From Roseateles noduli (lineage in GTDB: Bacteria; Pseudomonadota; Gammaproteobacteria; Burkholderiales; Burkholderiaceae_C): a stretch of 40,256 nucleotides of DNA. The notes under the pieces are model-generated. The model worked only from the letters and a program-made list of their open reading frames with translations. It ran no database searches and had not been told where the DNA came from. Where the stretch lies: NCBI GenBank assembly GCA_002205125.1, contig NIOE01000023.1, positions 1 through 40,256 on the forward strand, written 5' to 3'. Positions 16,698 to 25,325 of the stretch are shown in pieces. The position numbers and the translations under genes are program-made. The stretch's first letter is position 1. The number at the start of each line of letters is the position of its first letter.

Positions 16698-17007
16698 CGA
16701 GCGCATCCATTCCGCGCTTCCGGATCAGGTGAAGCATTTTCAGCTCGGCCCCCCGGGGCCGTGCCAGACCTTGCTGCCAGCGCAGCACCAGGCGTGGCGG
16801 CGTGTTCAGCAACCGCGCGAAGGTGAAGTAATGAAGATTCGACTGCGCCACCAGTTGACGTATCTGCGACGGCGTCATCGGATCGGGCAGCGGACTGCAA
16901 CCCCGCTCGAACTCGCGCCACTGTTCGTCGGTCATCAACCCATGCTCATGAAGGCGTCGCGACGACGCCAGAAGCTCTGCCAACAGACGTGACTTACGTT
17001 TACGCAT
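16693..17007 (-). CDS. XRE-family antitoxin (NadS-like) of a type II toxin-antitoxin pair
   Basis: A 104-residue basic protein whose C-terminal half is a Cro/C1-type helix-turn-helix (MTPSQIRQLVAQSNLHYFTF, then LLNTPPRLVLRWQQGLARP). This is the pattern of antitoxins that follow RelE-like (PF06296-type) toxins: they bind the toxin and repress the shared promoter. The ATG at 17007 follows GGAGG by 9 nt and overlaps the toxin stop (17000-17002) by 8 nt, so the two genes are coupled. In-frame GTG at 17010 and TTG at 17016 are weaker alternatives. The gene is intact, although the toxin gene appears frameshifted. Confidence 0.8.
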   Translation of the reverse strand: MRKRKSRLLAELLASSRRLHEHGLMTDEQWREFERGCSPLPDPMTPSQIRQLVAQSNLHYFTFARLLNTPPRLVLRWQQGLARPRGAELKMLHLIRKRGMDALV

Positions 17008-17375
17008 CACAAGCAACCTCCGAAATGTCTCCGCGATCCACCGCTGCCTTCAGGCCCATCGCATCCTGAATCAACCAGTGCATCGCAGCGGCTCGGCACA
17101 TGGCGATTTCGTTGGGGTCCAGGCTGGTCCGACGGTTCTTGGCATAGCCATGGACAAAGAACCAGGGGCCCGCATGCCGGTTCGCGACGATGGCCCGATA
17201 GCCGCCGCGCTTTCCGGAGCCGGATCGTGCAATCCGCTTCTTCCTCAGTCCATGACCAAGATCTGCATCGATCAGTCCTCGTTTCATTTCGTCCACAGCC
17301 CGGCACAGATCACCTTCTGTCCAATGCCTGCTTGCGCATCCAACGACGAAACCCTTCGATCACGAACACCGCCAT
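17000..17375 (-). pseudogene. RelE-like toxin gene (PF06296-type), frameshifted near its 5' end
   Basis: The toxin half of the pair. A start at ATG 17375, 4 nt after a perfect GGAGGT (17380-17385), reads MAVFVIEGFRRWMRKQAL and then meets TGA at 17310-17312. The rest continues in another frame as TEGDLCRAVDEMKRGLIDAD, and on through GKRGGYRAIVA and FFVHGYAKNRR, the hallmark segments of this RelE-like family. Removing one G of the GG at 17321-17322 (TTGGACA to TTGACA) joins the halves into a normal 124-residue toxin. So there is an apparent +1 insertion: either a real inactivating mutation, a programmed frameshift or a sequencing error. The downstream part could start alone at ATG 17287 (95 residues) but would lack the N-terminus and a ribosome site. 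Confidence 0.8.
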
Positions 17376-17533
17376 GCGGACCTCCACGCCTTGCCGCGAT
17401 GACGATCAGTGCCAGGCCTTGCGTGGTCGTGCGTCACCCTGAAGTCGGCCCACCCTTGGGGGATACGCGGAGGGGTGGGGATCCTCCGTCAGACTCCTAT
17501 CATTCGCATCAATCTCGGCCGCCCATTGCGCTC

Positions 17534-18430
17534 ATGAAAAGCTCCCTCGATGAACTCGCCGTCCTCGCCGCCATCGTCGACGCGGGATCGATCAGCGCGG
17601 CGGCGGAGCATCTGGGGCAGACGGTCTCCGCCGTCAGCCGGTCGTTGAGCCGGCTCGAACACAAGCTCGGCACGACCTTGATGCGGCGCTCCACCCGACG
17701 ACTCGAACTCACCGAGGAAGGCCAGTTCTTCCTCGCCCGCGCCCGCAGCGTGCTCGCCGCGGTCGAGGACGCCGAGGAGCAACTCGCGCTGCGTCGCGAC
17801 CAGCCGGCCGGGCGGTTGCGCGTGAACGCGGCCTCGCCGTTCATGCTGCACGTACTGGTGCCGCTGATCGGCGGCTTCCGCGAGCGCTATCCGCAGATCG
17901 AGCTCGAACTCAACAGCAGCGACCAGATCATCGACCTGCTGGAGCAACGCACCGACGTCGCGCTGCGCATCGGCGCGCTCGCCGATTCCACGCTGCATGC
18001 GCGGCCGCTCGGGAGCTTCCGGCTGCGGGTGCTCGCGAGTCCCGCCTACCTCGCCGCGCACGGACGCCCGACGAAGGTCGAGGCGCTCTCCAACCATTCG
18101 CTGCTCGGCTTCACCGCGCCCGAAAGCCTCAACACCTGGCCCCTGCGCTGGTCCGGCGGCGAGGGCTATCCGATCGAGGCCGCGGTGAGCGCATCCTCGG
18201 GCGAGACGCTGCGCCAACTGGCGCTGGCCGGCCAGGGCATCGTGGCGCTGTCCGATTTCATGACCGCGCGCGACCGCGCCGACGGGACGCTGGTGCAGGT
18301 CCTCGCGACGCACACCGTCGACACGCGCCAGCCGGTTCATGCGGTCTACTACCGCAACACCGCGCTGGCCTCGCGCATCACCTGCTTCCTCGACTACCTC
18401 GCCGTCGAGATGGCGACGCTCACGGCCTGA
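17534..18430 (+). CDS. LysR-family transcriptional regulator, YafC-like
   Basis: A 298-residue LysR regulator. The winged helix-turn-helix lies at about 3-60 (SISAAAEHLGQTVSAVSRSL), followed by an inducer-binding domain at about 90-295. Features such as TDVALRIGALADSTLHARPL, SLNTWPLRW and SSGETLRQLALAGQGI resemble E. coli YafC, whose gene adjoins dkgB. Here the regulator faces away from the MFS-dkgB operon, with the toxin-antitoxin pair between them, so it may regulate that operon in response to an aldehyde or other toxic compound; this is inference from gene order. ATG 17534 lacks a clear ribosome site. TATCAT at 17498-17503 could be a -10 box. Apart from these, the gap at 17376-17533 shows no gene. 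Confidence 0.9.
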   Translation: MKSSLDELAVLAAIVDAGSISAAAEHLGQTVSAVSRSLSRLEHKLGTTLMRRSTRRLELTEEGQFFLARARSVLAAVEDAEEQLALRRDQPAGRLRVNAASPFMLHVLVPLIGGFRERYPQIELELNSSDQIIDLLEQRTDVALRIGALADSTLHARPLGSFRLRVLASPAYLAAHGRPTKVEALSNHSLLGFTAPESLNTWPLRWSGGEGYPIEAAVSASSGETLRQLALAGQGIVALSDFMTARDRADGTLVQVLATHTVDTRQPVHAVYYRNTALASRITCFLDYLAVEMATLTA

Positions 18431-18494
18431 GGCGTCCGACGCGGCCGGGGCGTCCAGCCCGTCCGGCCGGCCCCATCGCCGCCGAGTCGCCTCA
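18428..18494. terminator. Nested hairpins between convergent lysR and gabD
   Basis: TGAGGCG (18428-18434, overlapping the LysR stop) pairs with CGCCTCA (18488-18494), and inside it CGGCCGG (18442-18448) pairs with CCGGCCG (18463-18469). The position between two facing genes suggests a shared termination structure, although no T-run follows. Confidence 0.4.
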
Positions 18495-18502
18495 CGCGGC
18501 GA

Positions 18503-19990
18503 TCACTTGTTCACGTCGCCCACGCACAGGTACTTCGTCTCGACGTATTCGTCGATGCCCTGGTGGCCGCCCTCGCGGCCCAGGCCCGACTGCTTCACGC
18601 CGCCGAACGGCACCTCCGCCGTCGAGATCAGGCCCGTGTTGATGCCGACCATGCCGTACTCCAAGCCCTCGGACACGCGCGTGATCCGGCCGATGTCCCG
18701 GGCGTAGAAGTAGCTCGCCAGGCCGAACTCGGTGGCGTTGGCCAGGGCGACGCCCTCGGCCTCCGTGCCGAAGCGGAACACCGGCGCCACCGGGCCGAAG
18801 GTCTCCTCGCGCGCGCACAGCATGTCGGCGGTCGCCTCCGACAGCACCGTCGGCTGGAAGAAGCGGTCGTGCAGGCGCGCACCGCCGACCAGCACCTTCG
18901 CGCCCTTCTCCACCGCATCGGCGACGTGGCGTTCGACCTTCTCGATCGCCGCGTCCTCGATCAGCGGGCCCTGCGTCACGCCGGGCTCGAAGCCGTTGCC
19001 GACCTTCAGGCCGCCGACCTTCTCGGCCAGCTTCGCCACGAACGCGTCGTACACCCCCGCCTGCACGTACAGGCGGTTCGCGCACACGCAGGTCTGGCCC
19101 GCGTTGCGGTACTTGCTGGCGATCGCGCCCTCGACGGCGCTGTCGATGTCGGCGTCGTCGAAGACCAGGAACGGCGCATTGCCGCCCAGCTCCAGCGACA
19201 GCTTCTTGATCGTCGGCGCGCATTGCGCCATCAGGATCCGGCCGACCTCCGTCGAGCCGGTGAACGACAGGTGCCGCACCACGTCGCTCCCGCACAGGAC
19301 CTTGCCGATGGCGATGGAGTGCTCCCCGTCCCCGGTGATCACGTTCAGCACGCCGGCCGGCATGCCGGCGCGCTGCGCCAGCTCCGCCGCGGCCAGCGCG
19401 GTCAGCGGCGTCTGCTCCGCCGGCTTGATCACGACCGGGCATCCCGCCGCCAGCGCCGGCGCCACCTTGCGCGTGATCATCGCCAGCGGGAAGTTCCACG
19501 GCGTGATGGCCGCGCACACTCCCACCGGCTGCTTGATCACCATGTAGCGCTTGGTCGCATCGGTGCTCGGCACGATCTCGCCGCGCACCCGCTTGGATTC
19601 CTCGGCGAACCACTCGACGAAGCTGGCGCCGTAGGCGATCTCGCCGCGCGCCTCGGCCAGCGGCTTGCCCTGCTCCGCCGTCAGGATGCGCGCCAGGTCG
19701 TCCGCATGCTGGGTCAGCAGGTGGAACCAGCGCATCAGGATCGAGGCCCGCTCCTTCGCCGTCTTGGCCCGCCACGCGGGCCAGGCGGCGTTCGCGGCGG
19801 TCACGGCCGCATCGGCCTCGGACGCCCCCAGGTTCGCCACGTGCGTGAGCAGCACGCCGGTCGCCGGGTCGGCCACGTCGAAACGGCTTGATCCGCCGAC
19901 CCACTCGCCGTTGATCAGCGCGTCGGTCTTCAGCAGGCTCGGGTCCTTGAGCTGCGCCAGCGGGGAGGTCTTGGGGTCCATCGTCGCCAT
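18503..19990 (-). CDS. gabD: NAD(P)-dependent succinate-semialdehyde dehydrogenase
   Basis: A cytoplasmic aldehyde dehydrogenase of 495 residues that most resembles GabD, which oxidises succinate semialdehyde to succinate in GABA breakdown. The catalytic Cys301 lies in NAGQTCVCANR, with Cys303 two residues later as in GabD enzymes that form a redox-switch disulphide. The general base is Glu267 in LELGG, and PWNFP (164-168) marks the cofactor site. The start MATMDPK at 19990 has GGAGA 6 nt upstream. No GABA transaminase gene is adjacent. Another succinate- or glutarate-semialdehyde-type substrate cannot be excluded. The gene is divergent from alaS; two TTGACA motifs lie in the shared region. 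Confidence 0.9.
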   Translation of the reverse strand: MATMDPKTSPLAQLKDPSLLKTDALINGEWVGGSSRFDVADPATGVLLTHVANLGASEADAAVTAANAAWPAWRAKTAKERASILMRWFHLLTQHADDLARILTAEQGKPLAEARGEIAYGASFVEWFAEESKRVRGEIVPSTDATKRYMVIKQPVGVCAAITPWNFPLAMITRKVAPALAAGCPVVIKPAEQTPLTALAAAELAQRAGMPAGVLNVITGDGEHSIAIGKVLCGSDVVRHLSFTGSTEVGRILMAQCAPTIKKLSLELGGNAPFLVFDDADIDSAVEGAIASKYRNAGQTCVCANRLYVQAGVYDAFVAKLAEKVGGLKVGNGFEPGVTQGPLIEDAAIEKVERHVADAVEKGAKVLVGGARLHDRFFQPTVLSEATADMLCAREETFGPVAPVFRFGTEAEGVALANATEFGLASYFYARDIGRITRVSEGLEYGMVGINTGLISTAEVPFGGVKQSGLGREGGHQGIDEYVETKYLCVGDVNK

Positions 19991-20041
19991 GTCGTTTCTC
20001 CGTGGAAGGCCGGCATCCTAGCGGCGCCGGCGTGACCGCCA

Positions 20042-20088
20042 TGTCAACACCGTGTCAACGGCCCCGGCTCCTATAATCGAAGGCTTCG
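20042..20088. promoter_or_regulatory. Divergent gabD/alaS promoter region
   Basis: For alaS there is a perfect -10 box TATAAT at 20072-20077 without a good -35 at normal spacing. Immediately downstream, over the expected transcription start, lies an 11-bp palindrome CGAAG-G-CTTCG (20078-20088). For gabD, the minus strand carries TTGACA twice (20053-20058 and 20042-20047), 11 bp apart, with TAGGAT at 20015-20020 as a poorly spaced -10. E. coli AlaRS is known to repress its own gene by binding a palindrome at the start site, so the palindrome is a plausible operator; that function is inferred. Confidence 0.5.
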
Positions 20089-20167
20089 CGAAATCGGGCG
20101 CCAGGCCCCGCCATTCCGCAAGGAGGAGCGGCAAACCGCGCACCTGCGAAGACACAAACTGATTCAT

Positions 20168-20187
20168 GTCGCAGCCCCGGCTGCGAC
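20168..20187 (+). other. Leader hairpin upstream of alaS
   Basis: GTCGCAGCC (20168-20176) pairs perfectly with GGCTGCGAC (20179-20187), or 8 bp around a CCCC loop, inside the roughly 140-nt alaS leader. A second small hairpin GCGG-CAAA-CCGC lies at about 20129-20140, next to a ribosome-site-like AAGGAGGAG (20120-20128) that has no start codon at a usable distance. No T-run follows, so this is not a normal terminator. Confidence 0.4.
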
Positions 20188-20225
20188 AGACCCGACCCGC
20201 CAGGCCCATCAAGCAAAGGACAGGC

Positions 20226-22859
<2,634 letters not shown>

Positions 22860-22874
22860 CACAAAACCCGGACA

Positions 22875-22940
22875 GACTCCGTGGACCCGACGGCAGCCGC
22901 GCCGTCGTCGGGCGGCGATCGAACCGCCCGCCCCGGAGTC
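22875..22940 (+). other. Predicted three-way-junction structure downstream of alaS
   Basis: Three perfect 7-bp stems nest in 66 nt. P1 pairs GACTCCG (22875-22881) with CGGAGTC (22934-22940). P2 pairs CGACGGC (22888-22894) with GCCGTCG (22901-22907). P3 pairs CGGGCGG (22909-22915) with CCGCCCG (22924-22930). Linkers are 6, 1 and 3 nt. It sits between the alaS stop and the alaS terminator, so it would be transcribed as part of the alaS 3' region. Its function is unknown; RNA stability or a 3'-end-derived small RNA is possible. Confidence 0.45.
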
Positions 22941-22958
22941 CCGACGAACCACCTCTTC

Positions 22959-22979
22959 AAGGGCCCCGGTCGGGCCCTT
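22959..22979 (+). terminator. Terminator after alaS
   Basis: AAGGGCCC (22959-22966) pairs with GGGCCCTT (22972-22979) around a 5-nt loop, followed by GTCGTTTC. It ends 25 nt before the next start codon, so it could also attenuate transcription into that gene. Confidence 0.7.
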
Positions 22980-23004
22980 GTCGTTTCAAGCAACTGGAGC
23001 AAAC

Positions 23005-23757
23005 ATGACTGACACCCCGATGGACGACGACTTCGGCGACGCGATCGACGTCGAGAACGCGCAGCGCCTCGGCGAGCTGCTGGCCGTGCTGGCCGGGCAG
23101 GCCGATCCGGATGCGCCGGCGATCACGCTGGACACGATGGACGGCTACCTGACCGCCCTGCGCGTCGGCCCCGCGGACGCCGCGCCCATCCAGGCGATGG
23201 ACGCGCTGTTCGGCGAGGACTGGCCCGCCGGCCTCGACGAGCAGGACCTGACCGATGCGTTCATGGAAGCGCTGCATGTGCGCTGGAACGAGATCGGCGA
23301 CAGCCTGGAGCCGCAGCCACTGCTCGAAGCGCCCGAGCAGATGCACCTGACGCCGCTGATCTCCGAGTTCGACGAGGAGACCAAGGCCGAGCTGGTCGCG
23401 CAGGGCTCGATCACCGCGGAACTGCTGGAACGCATGCCCGCTCCGGGCGCGATGTGGGCGCAGGGCTTCCTGCAGGCGGTCGACGACTCGAACGCCTGGA
23501 CGCTGCCCGCCGGCGACGGCGCCGACGACCTGCAGGCGATGCTGGAAGCGATCGAGGCCGTGACGCTGGCCGAGGACTCGACGCCCCGCGCCGAGTACAT
23601 CCAGCGCGCCTACGAAGAGCCGGAAGGCATCGACCAGAACGCGCTGATCGACGACATGCTGTTCACCGTGCAGGACCTGCGCCTGTTCTGGATGCAGCAG
23701 CGCGTGCTGAAGGAAGCGATCTCCGGCCTGACTTCGGATCCGGACGCGACGCACTGA
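23005..23757 (+). CDS. YecA/YgfB (UPF0149) family protein
   Basis: An acidic, all-helical cytoplasmic protein of 250 residues. The family signature is seen in ITLDTMDGYLTALRVGP near residues 35-55, TPLISEFDEET, and PAPGAMWAQGFLQAVDDSNAW in the middle. The YgfB/YecA family is widespread in gammaproteobacteria and betaproteobacteria; its biochemical role is poorly defined. I see no C-terminal SEC-C zinc motif (CxCxnCH), which many longer YecA proteins have. GGAG lies 6 nt before the ATG at 23005. It follows alaS but is separated from it by a terminator, so it may have its own promoter. Confidence 0.85.
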   Translation: MTDTPMDDDFGDAIDVENAQRLGELLAVLAGQADPDAPAITLDTMDGYLTALRVGPADAAPIQAMDALFGEDWPAGLDEQDLTDAFMEALHVRWNEIGDSLEPQPLLEAPEQMHLTPLISEFDEETKAELVAQGSITAELLERMPAPGAMWAQGFLQAVDDSNAWTLPAGDGADDLQAMLEAIEAVTLAEDSTPRAEYIQRAYEEPEGIDQNALIDDMLFTVQDLRLFWMQQRVLKEAISGLTSDPDATH

Positions 23758-23779
23758 TCCACGGATCACGCGGATCGAC

Positions 23780-23796
23780 GGCGGCTTCATGCCGCC
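23780..23796 (+). terminator. Hairpin after the YecA/YgfB gene
   Basis: GGCGGC (23780-23785) pairs with GCCGCC (23791-23796) around TTCAT and is followed by a pyrimidine-rich run in which CGCCTCTTT-type units repeat three times (about 23803-23830). It is probably the terminator of the preceding gene. A second imperfect stem (AACGCCGGC with GCTGGCGTT, about 23833-23855) faces the SET gene end. Confidence 0.5.
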
Positions 23797-23861
23797 TCAT
23801 CTCGCCTCTTTTCGCCTCTTTCGCCTCACCTGAACGCCGGCCTTGCGCTGGCGTTTCCCAT

Positions 23862-24359
23862 TCAGAGCCGACCTTTGCAGTTCGGCGCGCCGCAGCGGCA
23901 GCGCAATCGGCCCTCGTGGTGACTCTCGCCGTAGTCGGCGCAGATCTCCTCGCCCGGATCGATGTCGCGGATCGCGTAGAACTCCGCCCGGCCCTGTCGG
24001 ATGCGCAGCACGGCGTTCGGCGCGCAGCTGTGGTTCACATGGCGCAGCGCGCAGTCGGACTTCGTCGCATCGATCGCGGTCTTGTCCGTCACCTCGACCA
24101 CGTGGATGCGGCGTCGACCCTCGATGCGACGACGGGCTTCGCGCACCGGCACGATCTCGCCACGCATCTCGCCGATCTTGCGCCGCGCCGGAATCGATTC
24201 GGCGGCGAACACCCCGAGGCCGTCGATCGGGCTCTTGTCCACGGCCAGCGCGAAGCGCTCGGCGGGTTGCGGCTCGCCCTTCGGGCGCGCGGGCGCTCCG
24301 GCGGCAGGCGCCGCGGTGGCGAGGTCGGCAACGGCAGCGACGGAACTCAGTCGAGGCAT
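23862..24359 (-). CDS. Small SET-domain lysine methyltransferase-like protein
   Basis: A 165-residue protein with a compact SET domain, the fold of S-adenosylmethionine-dependent protein lysine methyltransferases. Residues 1-34 are Ala/Pro-rich. The domain shows SPIDGLGVFAAE (43-54), NHSCAPNAVLRI (109-120), the catalytic-type ADYGES with Tyr143, and a post-SET zinc motif CRCGAPNC (Cys154, Cys156, Cys161). All key elements of an active enzyme are present. The substrate is unknown; bacterial SET proteins have been linked to ribosomal, histone-like or host proteins. The ATG at 24359 has no clear ribosome site. It is convergent with the YecA/YgfB gene. Confidence 0.85.
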   Translation of the reverse strand: MPRLSSVAAVADLATAAPAAGAPARPKGEPQPAERFALAVDKSPIDGLGVFAAESIPARRKIGEMRGEIVPVREARRRIEGRRRIHVVEVTDKTAIDATKSDCALRHVNHSCAPNAVLRIRQGRAEFYAIRDIDPGEEICADYGESHHEGRLRCRCGAPNCKGRL

Positions 24360-24442
24360 GAAGCGGCGCGCGGCGTCGGCCGCGACGGAATGGGGAAACG
24401 CACATTGTCGCGCCCTTGCCACTGGTGTGGCGGACGGCGGGC

Positions 24443-24472
24443 TTGACGCCTTCAACGCGGCACCAAGATACT
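24443..24472 (+). promoter_or_regulatory. Sigma-70-like promoter of the mini-ORF/acetyltransferase unit
   Basis: TTGACG (24443-24448) and GATACT (24467-24472) are separated by 18 bp on the plus strand. The expected start point, about 7 nt past the -10, falls at about 24479-24480, exactly on the A of the ATG of the mini-ORF. The rest of the 24360-24709 gap holds only that ORF, small hairpins and the terminator. Confidence 0.55.
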
Positions 24473-24479
24473 GGTCCGC

Positions 24480-24584
24480 ATGTTCTCCGCGATCCGTTCT
24501 TCCGGCCACGTCCAGATGTGCTGCATGCATCCGCTGCAGGCGCACCTGTGCGCATGCGGACCGGGACGGCGTCGAACGCGGTAG
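24480..24584 (+). CDS. Putative leaderless 34-codon Cys/Met-rich leader peptide
   Basis: A short ORF, too small for usual gene calling, reads MFSAIRSSGHVQMCCMHPLQ and then AHLCACGPGRRRTR before TAG at 24582-24584. It contains four Cys (14, 15, 24, 26) and Met13 and Met16, clustered in MCCM and CAC, and ends in a basic tail. There is no ribosome site; instead the predicted transcription start coincides with the ATG, which suggests a leaderless message. About 54 nt after its stop comes a strong terminator, and then the acetyltransferase gene. That order is typical of attenuation leader peptides, where stalling at scarce codons controls the terminator. The function is inferred; chance occurrence in GC-rich DNA is possible. 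Confidence 0.45.
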   Translation: MFSAIRSSGHVQMCCMHPLQAHLCACGPGRRRTR

Positions 24585-24637
24585 ACGCCCCAAGGATCCA
24601 GGACCCACGGTCCCGAAACGATCCCCGAACTCCCCCG

Positions 24638-24672
24638 ACAAGGCCCGCGCAACCCGCGGGCCTTGTTCATTT
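24638..24672 (+). terminator. Strong terminator between mini-ORF and acetyltransferase gene
   Basis: ACAAGGCCCGCG (24638-24649) pairs perfectly with CGCGGGCCTTGT (24655-24666) around CAACC, followed by TCATTTC. A 12-bp stem with nothing but the mini-ORF upstream on this strand implies that a short transcript of about 190 nt ends here. A small hairpin GGACC-CAC-GGTCC at 24601-24613 precedes it. Confidence 0.75.
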
Positions 24673-24709
24673 CCGCCCTCGGTCCTTCCATCCCACCAGG
24701 AGCACCCCG

Positions 24710-25315
24710 ATGCAGACCTCGACGAATCCGCCCCGCTTCCCTGACGACCGCGACCGCGGCCCACGCGCCGTGCGCATCGTCGACGGCCTCATGCTGCGCC
24801 GTCCTCGTCCCGAGGACGCTCGCGCGCACGCCGAACTGATGGGGCATCCCGGCGTGCAGCCGTCACTGCTGCAATTGCCCTACACCTCTGAGCTGCTCTG
24901 GCAGGAACGCTTCTCGAAGGTGCCCGACACGAACAGCGGCGAACTGCAGCTGCTCGCCTTCGACGGCGAGCGGCTGGTGGGGTCCGCGGGCCTGCATCCG
25001 GTCGGGCCGCAGGTGCGGCGTCGGCACGCCATGATGCTGGGCATCGGCGTGCATCCGGAGGCGCATGGGCGGGGCGTGGGCTCGGCGTTGATGGACGCGC
25101 TGATGCGTCAGGCGGACGACTGGCTCGGCGTGCTGCGCATCGAACTCACCGTGTTCGCCGACAACACGCGCGCGATCCGGCTCTACGAGCGCTTCGGCTT
25201 CGAGCACGAGGGGCGACTGCGCGGGTATGCGTTGCGCGGCGGTCGCTATGTCGATGCGCTCACAATGGCGCGGCTGCACCCGCGGCCGCCCATGATCGAG
25301 CGGACCGCGGCCTGA
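24710..25315 (+). CDS. aaaT: GNAT N-acetyltransferase, AaaT/YhhY-like
   Basis: A 201-residue GNAT-fold enzyme. The acetyl-CoA loop is visible at about 112-128 (IGVHPEAHGRGVGSALM), and the conserved end motif at 146-164 (ELTVFADNTRAIRLYERFGF). It aligns by eye with E. coli YhhY (AaaT), sharing LWQERF, DNWLxxxRIELTVF-like and EGxxxxYALRxGxYVDA segments. AaaT acetylates free L-phenylalanine and L-methionine. The start at 24710 follows AGGAG by 7 nt; residues 1-22 are extra compared with the E. coli protein. It lies downstream of a terminator and a Cys/Met-rich mini-ORF, which suggests regulated read-through. The substrate assignment is tentative. Confidence 0.8.
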   Translation: MQTSTNPPRFPDDRDRGPRAVRIVDGLMLRRPRPEDARAHAELMGHPGVQPSLLQLPYTSELLWQERFSKVPDTNSGELQLLAFDGERLVGSAGLHPVGPQVRRRHAMMLGIGVHPEAHGRGVGSALMDALMRQADDWLGVLRIELTVFADNTRAIRLYERFGFEHEGRLRGYALRGGRYVDALTMARLHPRPPMIERTAA

Positions 25316-25325
25316 ACCCCGGGGA

